Shown: positions 33,939-44,473, counted from the stretch's first letter. The stretch: DNA of 64,000 bases from Phocaeicola coprocola DSM 17136 (GCF_000154845.1 NZ_DS981460.1:45586-109585); one strand, 5' to 3'. Notes: generated by a model not told the origin, from the sequence alone. Translations and numbers: made by a program.

Positions 33939-34523
33939 ATGAAGAAGATTTTATCGGCCTTAATGATTGTAGCTTGCTTGTTTATGGCAATGCCGGCACA
34001 GGCTCAGTTTCAGTTTGGTCTAAAAGGGGGACTGAACATTTCGAAATTGACTTTTTCGGAAGACATTGTAAAAGGAGATAATCGTACCGGATTCTTTATT
34101 GGTCCGATGGCTGAGTTTACAATTCCTATTGTAGGTTTGGGAGTTGATGTCGCTGCCTTGTATAATCAGTCGGGTGCAAAGGCTCAAAGTGGCAATGAGG
34201 AAGTCAGCCAGACTTTTAAAAGCATTGAGGTTCCTGTTAACCTGAAGTGGACGTTAGGATTAGGAAGTACACTGGGTGCTTATATTGCAGCAGGACCTCA
34301 GTTCGGATTTAATGTAGGAAGCGGACATTTTACTGAAAGTTTCGACATGAAGTCGTGCAATACTTCGTTCAATGTAGGAGCTGGTGTAAAATTACTCGGT
34401 CATTTGCAAGCTGGAGTTAATTATAACTTTGGACTGAGCAAAATGGCTAGATCGGTAGATGATCAGATGACTATTGAGATGAAACGAAATACCTGGCAGA
34501 TATCATTGGCTTACATGTTTTGA
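33939..34523 (+). CDS. PorT-family outer membrane beta-barrel protein
   Basis: A 194-residue protein with a signal peptide (MKKILSALMIVACLFMAMPAQA, about residues 1-22) and then an eight-stranded barrel with alternating pattern (QFQFGLKGGLNISKL, LGAYIAAGPQFGFNVG, AGVNYNFGLSKMA, WQISLAYMF at the C-terminus). Members are common in Bacteroidetes; the function is unknown for this one. The gene is monocistronic, between its own promoter and terminator. Confidence 0.85.
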   Translation: MKKILSALMIVACLFMAMPAQAQFQFGLKGGLNISKLTFSEDIVKGDNRTGFFIGPMAEFTIPIVGLGVDVAALYNQSGAKAQSGNEEVSQTFKSIEVPVNLKWTLGLGSTLGAYIAAGPQFGFNVGSGHFTESFDMKSCNTSFNVGAGVKLLGHLQAGVNYNFGLSKMARSVDDQMTIEMKRNTWQISLAYMF

Positions 34524-34544
34524 TATACCAGGATCTGTATAAAT

Positions 34545-34593
34545 AAAGGTGGAGAAAGCTTCTGTATGAACAGAATTTCTCCACCTTTATTTT
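34545..34593. terminator. Bidirectional terminator
   Basis: A 13-bp perfect stem (34545-34557 with 34576-34588) with a T-rich tail on the plus strand and A-rich on the other side. It separates the convergent beta-barrel gene and Gfo/Idh/MocA gene. Confidence 0.85.
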
Positions 34594-34616
34594 ATGTGTT
34601 TATAAACTACTGCTTG

Positions 34617-35594
34617 TCAGTCGCATGGATATATTACTCCCCATTCTTTTCTGAGGTTGTCCATTTGTTTCATGATGCGTAATGTTTCGGCATGAGGCAT
34701 GTACGGCGATTCCAGCCATCCCTTTTCAATAGCTTCGATGGAGGCATATACCTGATACTCGTAGCCGCTGATCTGTTCCGGTGCATGATATACCGCTATG
34801 GTTTTATAGTTTTCATCGACAACCCGTACCGATTCAGGGCAGTTGATATTTTCTACAATCAGATGCCCTTTGTCGCCCGAAATGACTCCCATTCTGTCAC
34901 TTTTTGCATAGATACTCGATTGCAGGGTTGCCATTCTGCCATCTTTATAAAAGAGTGTTATACTTTCTTGCGCGTCGACTCCCGTTTGTGTCTTCTGGCA
35001 GACAGAATGAGTTTCAGCAATATCACTTCCGAAAGCCATTGCAGCAAAGTTTAGTGTATAGACTCCAATATCGAGCAGAGCTCCTCCTGCAAGTTCCGGA
35101 CGGATAATTCTTTCTTTGTTGCTTATCGGATAGCTGAGGTTAGCCGACAAGGTATACGGTGTTCCGATTACTCCTTCTTTCAGCAGTTCTTGTATTTTAA
35201 GTGAAAGGGGCATATACCGGGTCCATATAGCTTCGGTAATGAATACTCCTTTTTCTTTGGCGAAAGCAAGGAGATCTTCAGCCTGACGGGCGTTGGCGGT
35301 AAAAGCTTTTTCGCATAATACGGGTTTACCTTTCTCAATACACATATGTGCATTGTCGTAGTGCATGGCATGTGGAGTTGCGATATAGATTAAGTCGACT
35401 TCAGGATCACTTGCCAGTTCTTCGTAGGAGCCATATGCCTTAGTGAATCCCCATTTATTCGCAAATGCTTCTGCTTTCTCCTGATTGCGCGATGCTACGG
35501 CATATCGTTCTACTCCTTTCATCTTTTCCAGTGTGGCCGCCATCTTTTGGGCGATACCTCCACAGCCTATAATACCTATCTTATATATCTTCAT
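34617..35594 (-). CDS. Gfo/Idh/MocA family oxidoreductase
   Basis: A 325-residue NAD(P)-dependent dehydrogenase with an N-terminal Rossmann fold (GIIGCGGIAQKMA), the family's EKP-like catalytic segment (KPVLCEKAFTAN) and a C-terminal alpha/beta domain (GGALLDIGVYTLNFA). It probably acts on a sugar or sugar derivative; the substrate is not readable. It is monocistronic and divergent from priA. Confidence 0.9.
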   Translation of the reverse strand: MKIYKIGIIGCGGIAQKMAATLEKMKGVERYAVASRNQEKAEAFANKWGFTKAYGSYEELASDPEVDLIYIATPHAMHYDNAHMCIEKGKPVLCEKAFTANARQAEDLLAFAKEKGVFITEAIWTRYMPLSLKIQELLKEGVIGTPYTLSANLSYPISNKERIIRPELAGGALLDIGVYTLNFAAMAFGSDIAETHSVCQKTQTGVDAQESITLFYKDGRMATLQSSIYAKSDRMGVISGDKGHLIVENINCPESVRVVDENYKTIAVYHAPEQISGYEYQVYASIEAIEKGWLESPYMPHAETLRIMKQMDNLRKEWGVIYPCD

Positions 35595-35671
35595 TTTGGT
35601 TGATTTAAGAGTTTCTTTACAAAGCTATAAAAGTTTGCCTGACGTACCAAATGGGATAGAACTGTTTTTTG

Positions 35672-35679
35672 TAACTTTG
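35672..35679 (+). promoter_or_regulatory. Candidate -7 box of priA
   Basis: TAACTTTG, exact TAnnTTTG, ending 5 bases before the priA ATG. This would give a nearly leaderless transcript; no -33 TTTG is in place. Confidence 0.4.
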
Positions 35680-35684
35680 CAGCC

Positions 35685-38147
35685 ATGAAGAAGTACGTGG
35701 ATGTCATAGTGCCTTTGCCCATAGCCGGACAATATACTTATTCCGTTCCCGATGAGTTGGCGGATAAGATAAAGGCAGGCTGTCGGATCGTCGTTCCGTT
35801 CGGGAGCAAGAAGTATTATACGGCTATTGTAACCAAAGTACACCAAACGGCGCCTGAGGCCTATGAAACAAAAGACATTATGGAGGTACTCGATGAATCT
35901 CCTGTTTTGTTGAGACGGCAATATGATTTCTGGCAATGGCTGGCAGATTATTATCTCTGTACGCTGGGAGATGTATACAAGGCTGCCTTACCTTCTGGAA
36001 TGAAGCTGGAAAGCGAAACATTAGTTGTCTTAAATCCGGAGTTTGAGGCACTGCAACCTCTTTCCGAGAAGGAACAGCGTATTCTTGATCTGTTGGGTAA
36101 CGATTCGGAGCAATGTATTACACAACTGGAAAAGTCCAGTGGAATAAAGAATTTGTTGCCGGTAATCAAAGCTTTATTGGAAAAAGAGGCGATTCTGGTA
36201 AAAGAAGAGCTGAAACGCAGCTATAAACCGCGTGTAGAAAGTAGGGTGCGATTGTCTGCTGCTATGCAGACAGAAGAGGCCGTTCATCATCAGTTTGATG
36301 CATTGGCACGTGTTCCCAAGCAGCTGGCTCTACTCATGAAATATATAGAGCTGTCCGGCTGGACTGGAGAAAAGAAAGAACTTAAGGAAGTTTCCCGTAA
36401 GGCTTTGTTAGATTCGGCTGGTGTCACTAATGCAGTGCTTAATGGATTAATTGGAAAAGGAGTTTTCGAAATTTACTCGTTCGAAATCGGACGTTTGTCT
36501 GCCGAGCAAGTAAGTGTATCACCTTTGAACCCTTTAAGCAGTGCCCAGCAGCAGGCGTATAGCGAGATCCTGACGCACTTTCATCAGAAAAATGTCTGCT
36601 TGCTTCATGGTGTTACTGCAAGCGGAAAGACTGAAATCTATATTCATCTTATTCAGCAGGCAATTCAGGCAGGAAAGCAGGTGTTGTATTTGTTGCCGGA
36701 GATAGCACTGACTACACAAATCACCGAACGTTTGAAAAGGGTATTTGGTAACCGGCTGGGAATTTATCACTCCAAGTTTCCGGATGCTGAACGTGTAGAG
36801 ATATGGCGTAAACAACTTACTGATGACGATTATGATGTAATACTTGGAGTACGTTCTTCGGTTTTTCTGCCTTTCCGGCGTTTGGGACTGGTCATCGTGG
36901 ATGAAGAACATGAAAATACCTATAAACAGCAGGATCCGGCTCCACGTTATCATGCGCGCAATGCAGCTATCGTACTGGCATCGATGTTCGGAGCAAAGAC
37001 ACTGTTGGGTACGGCTACACCTTGTATCGAAACCTATTATAATGCTGTTCATGGAAAATATGGCTGGGTACAGCTTACCGAAAGACATCAGAATGTTTTG
37101 CTTCCTCATATTGAGGTGGTAGATATCAAGGAACTTGCCCGAAAGAAACGGATGACGGCTCAGTTTTCTCCACTCTTGCTTCAGAAAATCCGTGAGGCAC
37201 TTGAACAGAAGGAGCAGGTTATACTTTTCCAGAACCGCAGAGGATTTGCTCCGATGATAGAATGCCGTACGTGTGGATGGATACCGAAGTGTAAGAATTG
37301 TGATGTCAGTCTGACGTATCATAAAGGATTGAATCAGCTGACCTGTCATTACTGTGGTTATACTTATGAAGTTCCAAAGTCTTGTCCGGCATGTGGAGGG
37401 GTAGAACTGATAAACCGAGGATTTGGAACCGAGAAGATAGAAGATGATATTAAACTGATATTTCCAGATGCCCGTGTGGCTCGTATGGACTTGGATACCA
37501 CGCGTACCCGTACCGCATATGAAAGGATCATTGCCGATTTTGAGGATGGCAAGACGGATATTCTGATTGGTACACAGATGGTTTCAAAAGGACTTGACTT
37601 CGACCGTGTGAGTGTTGTTGGTATTTTGAATGCGGATTCGATGATGAACTATCCGGATTTCCGTTCGTATGAACGGGCTTTTCAGTTGATGGCACAGGTT
37701 GCCGGGCGTGCTGGAAGAAAGAACAAACAAGGGTTGGTAGTGCTACAAACCAAATCTCCCGATCTTCCTTTGATCGCTCAGGTAGTAAGCAATGACTATG
37801 GAGGGTTGTTTCAATCACAAATTGAAGAACGTAATTTGTTTAAGTATCCGCCTTTTTACCGGTTGATTTATGTGTATTTGAAACATCGTAAAGGGGAAGT
37901 ACTCGATCAGGCTGCCGACTTGATGGCGGGGTATTTAAGAAACGGACTTGGTAGTCGTGTGCTGGGACCCGACCGTCCTCCAGTGTCGCGTATACAGACT
38001 TTATTTATTAAAAAGATTGTAGTGAAAATTGAACAACAGGCTTCGATGTCGAAAGTGCGTGAATATCTTCAGCAAGTGCAACGTGCCATTGTTGAGGATG
38101 AACGTTTCCGTTCGCTGTTGGTTTATTACGATGTCGATCCGATGTAA
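35685..38147 (+). CDS. priA: Primosomal replication-restart helicase PriA
   Basis: An 820-residue superfamily 2 helicase. N-terminal DNA-binding region, Walker A GVTASGKTEIY, Walker B VDEEHENTYKQ, SFII motifs with LGTATPC and GTQMVSKGLDF, and eight cysteines for two zinc ions (CRTCGWIPKCKNC, CHYCG, CPACGG) at about residues 527-567. It restarts stalled replication forks. Length is slightly above E. coli PriA. The PHP gene follows 11 bases later. Confidence 0.96.
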   Translation: MKKYVDVIVPLPIAGQYTYSVPDELADKIKAGCRIVVPFGSKKYYTAIVTKVHQTAPEAYETKDIMEVLDESPVLLRRQYDFWQWLADYYLCTLGDVYKAALPSGMKLESETLVVLNPEFEALQPLSEKEQRILDLLGNDSEQCITQLEKSSGIKNLLPVIKALLEKEAILVKEELKRSYKPRVESRVRLSAAMQTEEAVHHQFDALARVPKQLALLMKYIELSGWTGEKKELKEVSRKALLDSAGVTNAVLNGLIGKGVFEIYSFEIGRLSAEQVSVSPLNPLSSAQQQAYSEILTHFHQKNVCLLHGVTASGKTEIYIHLIQQAIQAGKQVLYLLPEIALTTQITERLKRVFGNRLGIYHSKFPDAERVEIWRKQLTDDDYDVILGVRSSVFLPFRRLGLVIVDEEHENTYKQQDPAPRYHARNAAIVLASMFGAKTLLGTATPCIETYYNAVHGKYGWVQLTERHQNVLLPHIEVVDIKELARKKRMTAQFSPLLLQKIREALEQKEQVILFQNRRGFAPMIECRTCGWIPKCKNCDVSLTYHKGLNQLTCHYCGYTYEVPKSCPACGGVELINRGFGTEKIEDDIKLIFPDARVARMDLDTTRTRTAYERIIADFEDGKTDILIGTQMVSKGLDFDRVSVVGILNADSMMNYPDFRSYERAFQLMAQVAGRAGRKNKQGLVVLQTKSPDLPLIAQVVSNDYGGLFQSQIEERNLFKYPPFYRLIYVYLKHRKGEVLDQAADLMAGYLRNGLGSRVLGPDRPPVSRIQTLFIKKIVVKIEQQASMSKVREYLQQVQRAIVEDERFRSLLVYYDVDPM

Positions 38148-38158
38148 AAAATATTCGT

Positions 38159-38875
38159 ATGAAAATAGAACTGGATGTACATACGCATACCGTAGCAAGC
38201 GGTCATGCTTTTAGCTCCATGCAGGAAATGGCACAGGCTGCAGCTGGTAAGGGATTGAAATTATTAGGGATTACTGAACATTCACCGGGTATACCGGGTA
38301 CATGCGATCCGATTTATTTCCGTAACCTGCATGTGGTTCCGCGCCAGATGTATGGAATAGAACTTTTGTTGGGAGCAGAAATTAATATTCTCGACAGCGA
38401 AGGCAATCTCGATCTGGATGAGTTTTATTTGAAGATTCTTGACTTGCGTATTGCCGGTATTCATTCACTTTGTTATAAGTGGGGGACACCCGAAGAGAAT
38501 ACACATGGTATGGTTCAGGTTGTGTCTAATCCATATATTCATATCATTAGTCATCCGGGTGACGGGACTGCAAAGTTGAACTTCGAGCCTATTGTACTTG
38601 CGGCAAAGGAGCATCATACGTTGCTTGAGATAAATAATTCATCACTGAAACCCTGTCGGGGCAAAGTTGACGCCCGGAGCAATAATCTGGAAATACTGAA
38701 GTTATGCCGTCGCTATGATGTTCCGGTGATTTTGGGTAGTGATGCACATATCTCGTTTGATATTGCCACCTACGATTATGCATTGGAGCTGGTAAATGAA
38801 ACTGAGTTCCCGGAAGAGTTGATTATGAATACTAGCGTAAGCAAGTTTAAAAAATATTTAGGTATCGGAGTATGA
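38159..38875 (+). CDS. PHP-domain phosphoesterase (YcdX type)
   Basis: A 238-residue PHP protein with metal motifs DVHTHTVASGHAF, EHSPGIPG, HSLCYKWG, HPGDG and SDAH. This matches the trinuclear-zinc YcdX group, which are phosphatases of uncertain substrate. Its last four bases overlap the start of the tyrosine phosphatase gene (ATGA), so the two are translationally coupled; priA is 11 bases upstream. Confidence 0.88.
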   Translation: MKIELDVHTHTVASGHAFSSMQEMAQAAAGKGLKLLGITEHSPGIPGTCDPIYFRNLHVVPRQMYGIELLLGAEINILDSEGNLDLDEFYLKILDLRIAGIHSLCYKWGTPEENTHGMVQVVSNPYIHIISHPGDGTAKLNFEPIVLAAKEHHTLLEINNSSLKPCRGKVDARSNNLEILKLCRRYDVPVILGSDAHISFDIATYDYALELVNETEFPEELIMNTSVSKFKKYLGIGV

Positions 38876-39342
38876 AAAGAATCTTGTTTGTTTGTCTTGG
38901 GAATATATGCCGTTCATCGTCGGCAGAAGAAATTATGCGTACGTATATCAAACGTGCGGGACTGGAAAAGGAGATAGAAGTAGATTCAGCGGGAATCAGC
39001 AGTTATCATCAAGGAGAACTTGCCGACGACCGGATGCGTGCACATGCTATTCGCCGGGGGTATAACATTACTCACCGTTCACGTCCTGTCCGTACTGATG
39101 ATTTTTATGAGTTCGATTTGATTTTGGGTATGGATGACCGCAATATTGATGCCTTGAAGGAGAAAGCTCCTGATGTGGAAACGGAACGGAAAATAGGCCG
39201 GATGACCGACTATTGTCGGGTGAAGGTAGTCGACTACGTTCCTGATCCTTATTATGGCGGGGCTCAAGGATTTGAAAATGTACTTGACATACTGGAAGAT
39301 GCTTGCGGAGGTTTGCTCGATAGCTTGACTCAAGAACTCTGA
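38872..39342 (+). CDS. Low-molecular-weight protein-tyrosine phosphatase
   Basis: A 156-residue enzyme with the P-loop CLGNICRSS (Cys8 nucleophile, Arg14) and the general acid in VPDPYYGG. In Bacteroidetes and other bacteria such enzymes often control tyrosine kinases of capsule export, but no kinase is nearby. It overlaps the PHP gene by four bases. Confidence 0.93.
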   Translation: MKRILFVCLGNICRSSSAEEIMRTYIKRAGLEKEIEVDSAGISSYHQGELADDRMRAHAIRRGYNITHRSRPVRTDDFYEFDLILGMDDRNIDALKEKAPDVETERKIGRMTDYCRVKVVDYVPDPYYGGAQGFENVLDILEDACGGLLDSLTQEL

Positions 39343-39378
39343 TTGATGATTGTAAGATATCCAGTTTATATTTTTCTT

Positions 39379-39432
39379 TACGCCGATATACTGCTTCTTG
39401 TAAATAATTGATAACCAATGTATATCGGCGTA
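39379..39432. repeat. Inverted repeat between the tyrosine phosphatase and pectate lyase genes
   Basis: TACGCCGATATA (39379-39390) pairs exactly with 39421-39432 across a 30-base loop. With one bulge, the flanking TTTTTCTT and AAGAAAAA extend it by about eight pairs. It may terminate transcription on both strands. Downstream, ATCAGCATATTTT occurs twice (39443-39455 and 39465-39477), spaced 22 bases apart. Nothing else is seen up to 39591. Confidence 0.5.
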
Positions 39433-39591
39433 TAAGAAAAACATCAGCATATTTTGTCGGAAATATCAGCATATTTTCCTGAACTTTTCTCGATGTTTTT
39501 TGAAAATTTGTACAAAAAATAATAGAGTTAGGAGAGGAGCTGATTAGACTTGCTTTTTACTTGCACTTAAAGAACTGGTTGTATGTGTAAA

Positions 39592-40713
39592 TCACATATA
39601 TTTTTCTTTCCAGTGCTGATATTCTTCATTGAGTGATTCGGGAGCCTGATTGTACCAGCTGTAACCATTTCGACGCTCATATCCAAGTTCAGAAAATGAT
39701 TTACGGGGAACTCCATCACGGTCGCAGAATAGCGGTTCTTCGTTTTTCAGGTCGTAAAAACGTGCCCATACAGGTCCGGCCTTTTCGTCTTTCACTACGT
39801 GTGTGTCACGCTTGCCTTCAGGAGTCATGAACCGCTCAACACGTATGCCATATAATTTATGTAAATCAAGCCACTCCATTGCGCCATTGACTGCTGCCTT
39901 TACCCGTTCGTCCGGATCGGGGAGTTCCATTAGCAGGTGAACCAGTGAGCAGCTTTCTGCCGTGCAGAAGGAAGGCAATTCGAATGTTCGGGCCGGAGCT
40001 GGTTTTAAGGTTATGTTGTCGTGTTGCTGACACCATATGGTCGGTTTACCATTTACTCTGATTTGAGTATTCAGAATACATTCTATCCCTTTATCGAAAG
40101 CGGCGGACAGACGTGCTTTCATTTCATCGTTTACCAGTATATCGAAGGGAGCTTTTCCGTCACGAAGGTTTCGGATGATTTCCATTGTCTGTACCATGGC
40201 ATCATCGTTGTATGTAATATATACTTGATATCCCCTATGTTCAGGCCAGAACTGTGGCCATCCTCCGTTGTCATACTGCCCGCTTAAGATAAACTCCACT
40301 CCTTTAAGAAAGGCTTCCTTATAACGTTCTTCGGGAGATTGTTGATAAAGTCTTGCCAGATAAGTCAATTCCAGAATGGTAGCGTCATTGTCGGTTGTGG
40401 AGTCATTGCGCCTGTCTTTATCTCCTAATACGATAGGAAGCTCTCCACCCAGCGGGCGGTGAATAGGAATGTTCTTAGGCCATCCTCCTGTTGTACGTTG
40501 AAAAGCCAGCACATTATCGGCAATCCGCTTTGCTTCATCGGTTGTGAAAAAACTGTCCGGACTGTTTCTTACAATTCGTTTCCATTCTCTGGTTGTATAT
40601 TCATAATCCTTGAGGGAAAGTGCTTGTTGGGAAGATGCCGGCATTGCCATTAGTGCACAAATAGCACACGTCAGAAGATTTCTGCCGCTTGCTTTGAAGA
40701 AAGTATTTTTCAT
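39592..40713 (-). CDS. Family PL10 pectate lyase
   Basis: A 373-residue secreted enzyme. A signal peptide is followed by the toroid fold of PL10, with FQRTTGGWPKN, STTDNDATILELTYLARLYQ and YNDDAMVQTMEIIRNL, which match catalytic-site regions of Pel10 enzymes. It should cut polygalacturonate by beta-elimination in the periplasm or at the surface. No other pectin genes or SusCD pair lie nearby, so it is an isolated gene. Confidence 0.88.
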   Translation of the reverse strand: MKNTFFKASGRNLLTCAICALMAMPASSQQALSLKDYEYTTREWKRIVRNSPDSFFTTDEAKRIADNVLAFQRTTGGWPKNIPIHRPLGGELPIVLGDKDRRNDSTTDNDATILELTYLARLYQQSPEERYKEAFLKGVEFILSGQYDNGGWPQFWPEHRGYQVYITYNDDAMVQTMEIIRNLRDGKAPFDILVNDEMKARLSAAFDKGIECILNTQIRVNGKPTIWCQQHDNITLKPAPARTFELPSFCTAESCSLVHLLMELPDPDERVKAAVNGAMEWLDLHKLYGIRVERFMTPEGKRDTHVVKDEKAGPVWARFYDLKNEEPLFCDRDGVPRKSFSELGYERRNGYSWYNQAPESLNEEYQHWKEKYM

Positions 40714-40813
40714 ATCTGTATGTGTTTAGGTTTTACATCTCAAAATTATCAAAGAAGTGCCTATACAGATAATAAAAATTGTTCTTTCCTTGGTCTTTTT
40801 TGTGCAATGCCTT

Positions 40814-42871
40814 TTATTTCTTCAGTTCCGGATAGCTGATACGGGTATGGTACATAGTTTTCAGCTTTTCTTTAAAGACACTTTTTACTGTAGCAATATC
40901 TTTAAATGTTATCGGACATTCCTTGAAGTATTCTTCTTGTACCTGGCTGTCTATGATCTTGTCGACAAGTCCGGAAATACTTTCTTCAGTATATTCCTTT
41001 AAGCTTCTTGAAGCTGCTTCTACTGAGTCGGCCATCATCAGGATAGCTTGTTCTTTGGTAAACGGATTGGGGCCTGGATATTGGAATGCTTCTTTATCCA
41101 CTTCTTCATCGGGATGCTCATTCTGATAGGATATATAGAAATACTTTGTAAGTCCTTGACCATGATGGGTGCAGATAAAGTCTTTGATTACTTGGGGCAG
41201 GTCATTTTTTTCAGCCAGCTTCATACCGTCTGTTACATGATTTATGACGATTTGTGCGCTTTGTTTATAGTTCAACTGGTCATGTGGATTTACTCCTGTC
41301 TGGTTCTCGGTAAAGAAAGCGGGGTTCAGCATCTTTCCGATGTCATGATACATGGCACCGGTACGCACCAGCTGGCTGTTGGCGCCAATGCGGTTGGCTG
41401 CGGCGGCAGTCAGGTTGGCAAGTTGCAGAGAATGCTGGAATGTTCCGGGAGCAACTTCCGACATCTCACGCATCAGCTTGTTGTTGATGTTGGAAAGTTC
41501 CACCAGGGTTACATTCGAAGTAAATCCGAAAGTCTTTTCCAAAATAAACAATAACGGATAAGTAAATAGCAGCAAAATACCGTTTATGATAAAGTTGACA
41601 TACATATATGTGTTAAGCTGCGCAATATCGTTCACGTGTATCAGGTCGAGTGCAAAATAGAGTATGGTATATGTTATTACGACAATCAGGGCGCTGCGTA
41701 ACAATTGTGAGCGTTGAGACAGTTCGCGAAGGCTGTAGATGCTGGCCATACCGGTTATTGTCTGCAATAAGATAAACTCATGTGGGGTTCGCAGGCAGAT
41801 GGAGCAAAGCAGGATTGATACAATATGTGCCATGAAAGCCGTACGTGAATCAAGGAAGATCCGTATGATCATGGGAAGCATGGTGAATGGCACTATATAT
41901 ACACTCATGAAAGCATGAGCTACCATGATAGCTGATATGACGGGGAAGAATATAATAAGAAAGAACAATAACCCCAGACTACCTTTCTTTTGGTAATAAT
42001 CTCGGCGGAACAGTGCCAGATAGGTCATGAAGCATCCTATAAGAATAGATACAAACAGAATCTGTCCGAATAAAGTCAGACGTTTTTCTGTAATAGTTTC
42101 GCCTCGTTTGTCCCATTCTTTTTGGAGTGATCTCAAGATATCGAATGTACGCTGGTCGATGATCTCGCCGCGGTCGATTATTTTCTGTCCGTTCATTACA
42201 AACCCTTTAGCCCAAGATACTCCGGAGAGGATATCTTTTTTTGCAGCTTCCGATTTCTCCGAGTCATACATGAGATTAGGAGTTAGGTAATTATTCAGAT
42301 TACAGCGTTGCAATAGTGTCTTGTTGTAATGTAACGTATCAGAATAAATCAGTTCCTCGTAGGCTCTCTTAGTGGTATACAGTTCGCTTACACTTTGTAG
42401 GATAGAAGTGTTTTTATTGATGATATGAATACTGCGCATGCTGTCTTTGCGCAAGTTCCCCAGCTGTTCTACTGGAATAATTCCTTTCTCGTATACGTTT
42501 TTCAGTATTCGTTCGATATGATGCGAATATGTAGGGTCAGGAATTATCTTGCGTAAGCTCCGGTTGTAATCACTTTTAAACTGGCTGATTGCTTTTTCAC
42601 CTGTATTTTCCGACAGAAGGAAGTAGGGGTGATAATTGGTCATGATGCTGTCTTGTTCCCGGCGGACCTCTTCGTCTCCCTTGTATATAGGAAAATCGAA
42701 TGATGCCTGTAACAAACCGTATTTCCATGGCTTGTTAATATCAAATTGATAGTTGAATGTACCTTCCTTTGGTAAGAAATAGACAATGACGGCAACTGCT
42801 GCCAGGAAAATGGCGCATTGATACAGTAATTTCTTGTATGAAAACTGTCTTTCTGCTTGGAAACTTTTCAT
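40814..42871 (-). CDS. 7TM-HD family c-di-AMP phosphodiesterase candidate (PgpH-like)
   Basis: A 685-residue protein. One N-terminal membrane helix (LLYQCAIFLAAVAVIVYFL, about residues 14-32) is followed by a long extracytoplasmic 7TMR-HDED domain (to about 270), seven membrane helices (about 275-450) and a cytoplasmic HD domain with HSLQLANLTAAAANRIGAN, MYHDIGK, HVTDG and CTHHGQG. PgpH-like proteins hydrolyse c-di-AMP. It is divergent from gltX. Confidence 0.9.
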   Translation of the reverse strand: MKSFQAERQFSYKKLLYQCAIFLAAVAVIVYFLPKEGTFNYQFDINKPWKYGLLQASFDFPIYKGDEEVRREQDSIMTNYHPYFLLSENTGEKAISQFKSDYNRSLRKIIPDPTYSHHIERILKNVYEKGIIPVEQLGNLRKDSMRSIHIINKNTSILQSVSELYTTKRAYEELIYSDTLHYNKTLLQRCNLNNYLTPNLMYDSEKSEAAKKDILSGVSWAKGFVMNGQKIIDRGEIIDQRTFDILRSLQKEWDKRGETITEKRLTLFGQILFVSILIGCFMTYLALFRRDYYQKKGSLGLLFFLIIFFPVISAIMVAHAFMSVYIVPFTMLPMIIRIFLDSRTAFMAHIVSILLCSICLRTPHEFILLQTITGMASIYSLRELSQRSQLLRSALIVVITYTILYFALDLIHVNDIAQLNTYMYVNFIINGILLLFTYPLLFILEKTFGFTSNVTLVELSNINNKLMREMSEVAPGTFQHSLQLANLTAAAANRIGANSQLVRTGAMYHDIGKMLNPAFFTENQTGVNPHDQLNYKQSAQIVINHVTDGMKLAEKNDLPQVIKDFICTHHGQGLTKYFYISYQNEHPDEEVDKEAFQYPGPNPFTKEQAILMMADSVEAASRSLKEYTEESISGLVDKIIDSQVQEEYFKECPITFKDIATVKSVFKEKLKTMYHTRISYPELKK

Positions 42872-42921
42872 GTGTTAGGATATTTTGCGTGCAAAATAAG
42901 AAAAAAACGGGAAATTTAGCT

Positions 42922-42929
42922 TAATTTTG
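42922..42929 (+). promoter_or_regulatory. Candidate -7 box of gltX
   Basis: TAATTTTG, exact TAnnTTTG, 27 bases before the gltX start. A TTTG lies 34 bases upstream, too far for the usual spacing. Confidence 0.4.
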
Positions 42930-42955
42930 CAGCGTATTTTTAGATAAAGACCACT

Positions 42956-44473
42956 ATGGCAGAAAGAAAAGTTAGAGTTCGTTTTGCACCGAGTCCGACT
43001 GGTGCATTGCATATCGGTGGTGTGCGCACTGCCTTGTATAATTATCTCTTTGCACGCCAGCACGGCGGAGATTTGATTTTCCGTATTGAGGATACAGACT
43101 CAAACCGTTTTGTTCCGGGGGCAGAAGAATATATTATCGAATCTTTTAAATGGTTAGGCATTAAGTTCGATGAGGGTGTAAGCTTTGGCGGAAATTACGG
43201 TCCGTACCGTCAGTCTGAACGTCGTGATATTTATAAGAAATATGTAAACGTATTGCTTGATAACGGTAAAGCTTATATTGCTTTCGATACACCGGAAGAA
43301 CTGGAGGCCAAGCGTAAGGAAGTTCCGAATTTCCAGTACGATGCTTCTACACGTAATTCTATGCGTAACTCGCTTACGATGCCGAAGGAAGAAGTTGATA
43401 AGCTGATTGCCGAAGGAACACAGTATGTAGTACGTTTCAAAATAGAACCGAATGAAGATGTGCATGTACACGATATCATTCGTGGAGAAGTTGTAATCAA
43501 CTCTTCTATATTGGATGATAAAGTACTGTATAAGTCAGCCGACGAATTGCCTACTTACCATTTGGCAAACATTGTTGATGACCATTTGATGGAAGTATCT
43601 CATGTAATTCGTGGTGAAGAATGGTTGCCTTCTGCTCCGTTGCATGTCTTGTTGTATCGTGCATTCGGTTGGGAAGATACAATGCCTGAATTTGCTCACT
43701 TGCCATTGTTGTTGAAACCGGATGGAAACGGAAAATTGAGTAAGCGTGACGGTGACCGTCTGGGATTCCCTGTATTCCCGTTGGAATGGCATGATCCGAA
43801 GACTGGTGAGGTTTCTTCTGGATACCGTGAGTCTGGATATTTGCCTGAAGCTGTGATTAACTTCCTGGCTTTGCTGGGATGGAATCCGGGAAATGATCAG
43901 GAAATCATGTCACTGGACGAACTGGTTAAGTTGTTCGATTTGCATCGTTGTAGCAAAGCAGGAGCTAAGTTCGATTATGAAAAGGGTAAATGGTTCAATC
44001 ATGAATATATCCTGATGAAGAGTGATGAGGAAATTGCAGGCTTGTTTATGCCTATCTTGAAAGAACATGGCATCGAAGCTCCTATGGAAACAGTTGTAAC
44101 CGTAGTAGGTCTGATGAAAGGTCGTGTCAGCTTTATCAAGGAATTGTGGGATACTTGCAAGTTCTTCTTCGTAGCTCCTACAGAATATGATGAAAAGACT
44201 GTAAAGAAACGCTGGAAAGAAGACTCTACTGTTCGTATGACAGAACTTGCAGACTTGCTTGAATCACTCGACGATTTTTCACTGGCTCATCAGGAAGAAG
44301 TGGTTATGAAATGGATAGAAGACCACGGCTACCATATGGGAAATATCATGAATGCTTTCCGCCTTACGCTTGTGGGCGAAGGAAAAGGTCCTCACATGTT
44401 TGATATCTCGGCTGTATTAGGTAAAGAAGAAACTGTCAGACGTATGCGTCGTGCAGTAGAGGTACTCAAATAA
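42956..44473 (+). CDS. gltX: Glutamyl-tRNA synthetase
   Basis: A 505-residue class I synthetase. HIGH appears as HIGG ([20 protein letters not shown]) and KMSKS as KLSKRDGD. The C-terminal anticodon-binding domain is helical. Normal length. waaA starts eight bases downstream, so the pair is probably one transcript ending at 45722-45770. Confidence 0.97.
   Translation: MAERKVRVRFAPSPTGALHIGGVRTALYNYLFARQHGGDLIFRIEDTDSNRFVPGAEEYIIESFKWLGIKFDEGVSFGGNYGPYRQSERRDIYKKYVNVLLDNGKAYIAFDTPEELEAKRKEVPNFQYDASTRNSMRNSLTMPKEEVDKLIAEGTQYVVRFKIEPNEDVHVHDIIRGEVVINSSILDDKVLYKSADELPTYHLANIVDDHLMEVSHVIRGEEWLPSAPLHVLLYRAFGWEDTMPEFAHLPLLLKPDGNGKLSKRDGDRLGFPVFPLEWHDPKTGEVSSGYRESGYLPEAVINFLALLGWNPGNDQEIMSLDELVKLFDLHRCSKAGAKFDYEKGKWFNHEYILMKSDEEIAGLFMPILKEHGIEAPMETVVTVVGLMKGRVSFIKELWDTCKFFFVAPTEYDEKTVKKRWKEDSTVRMTELADLLESLDDFSLAHQEEVVMKWIEDHGYHMGNIMNAFRLTLVGEGKGPHMFDISAVLGKEETVRRMRRAVEVLK

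Noticed and set aside
36534-37349. 271-codon minus-strand ORF inside priA
   Set aside because: The opposite strand encodes conserved helicase motifs; no start signal or family match was seen.
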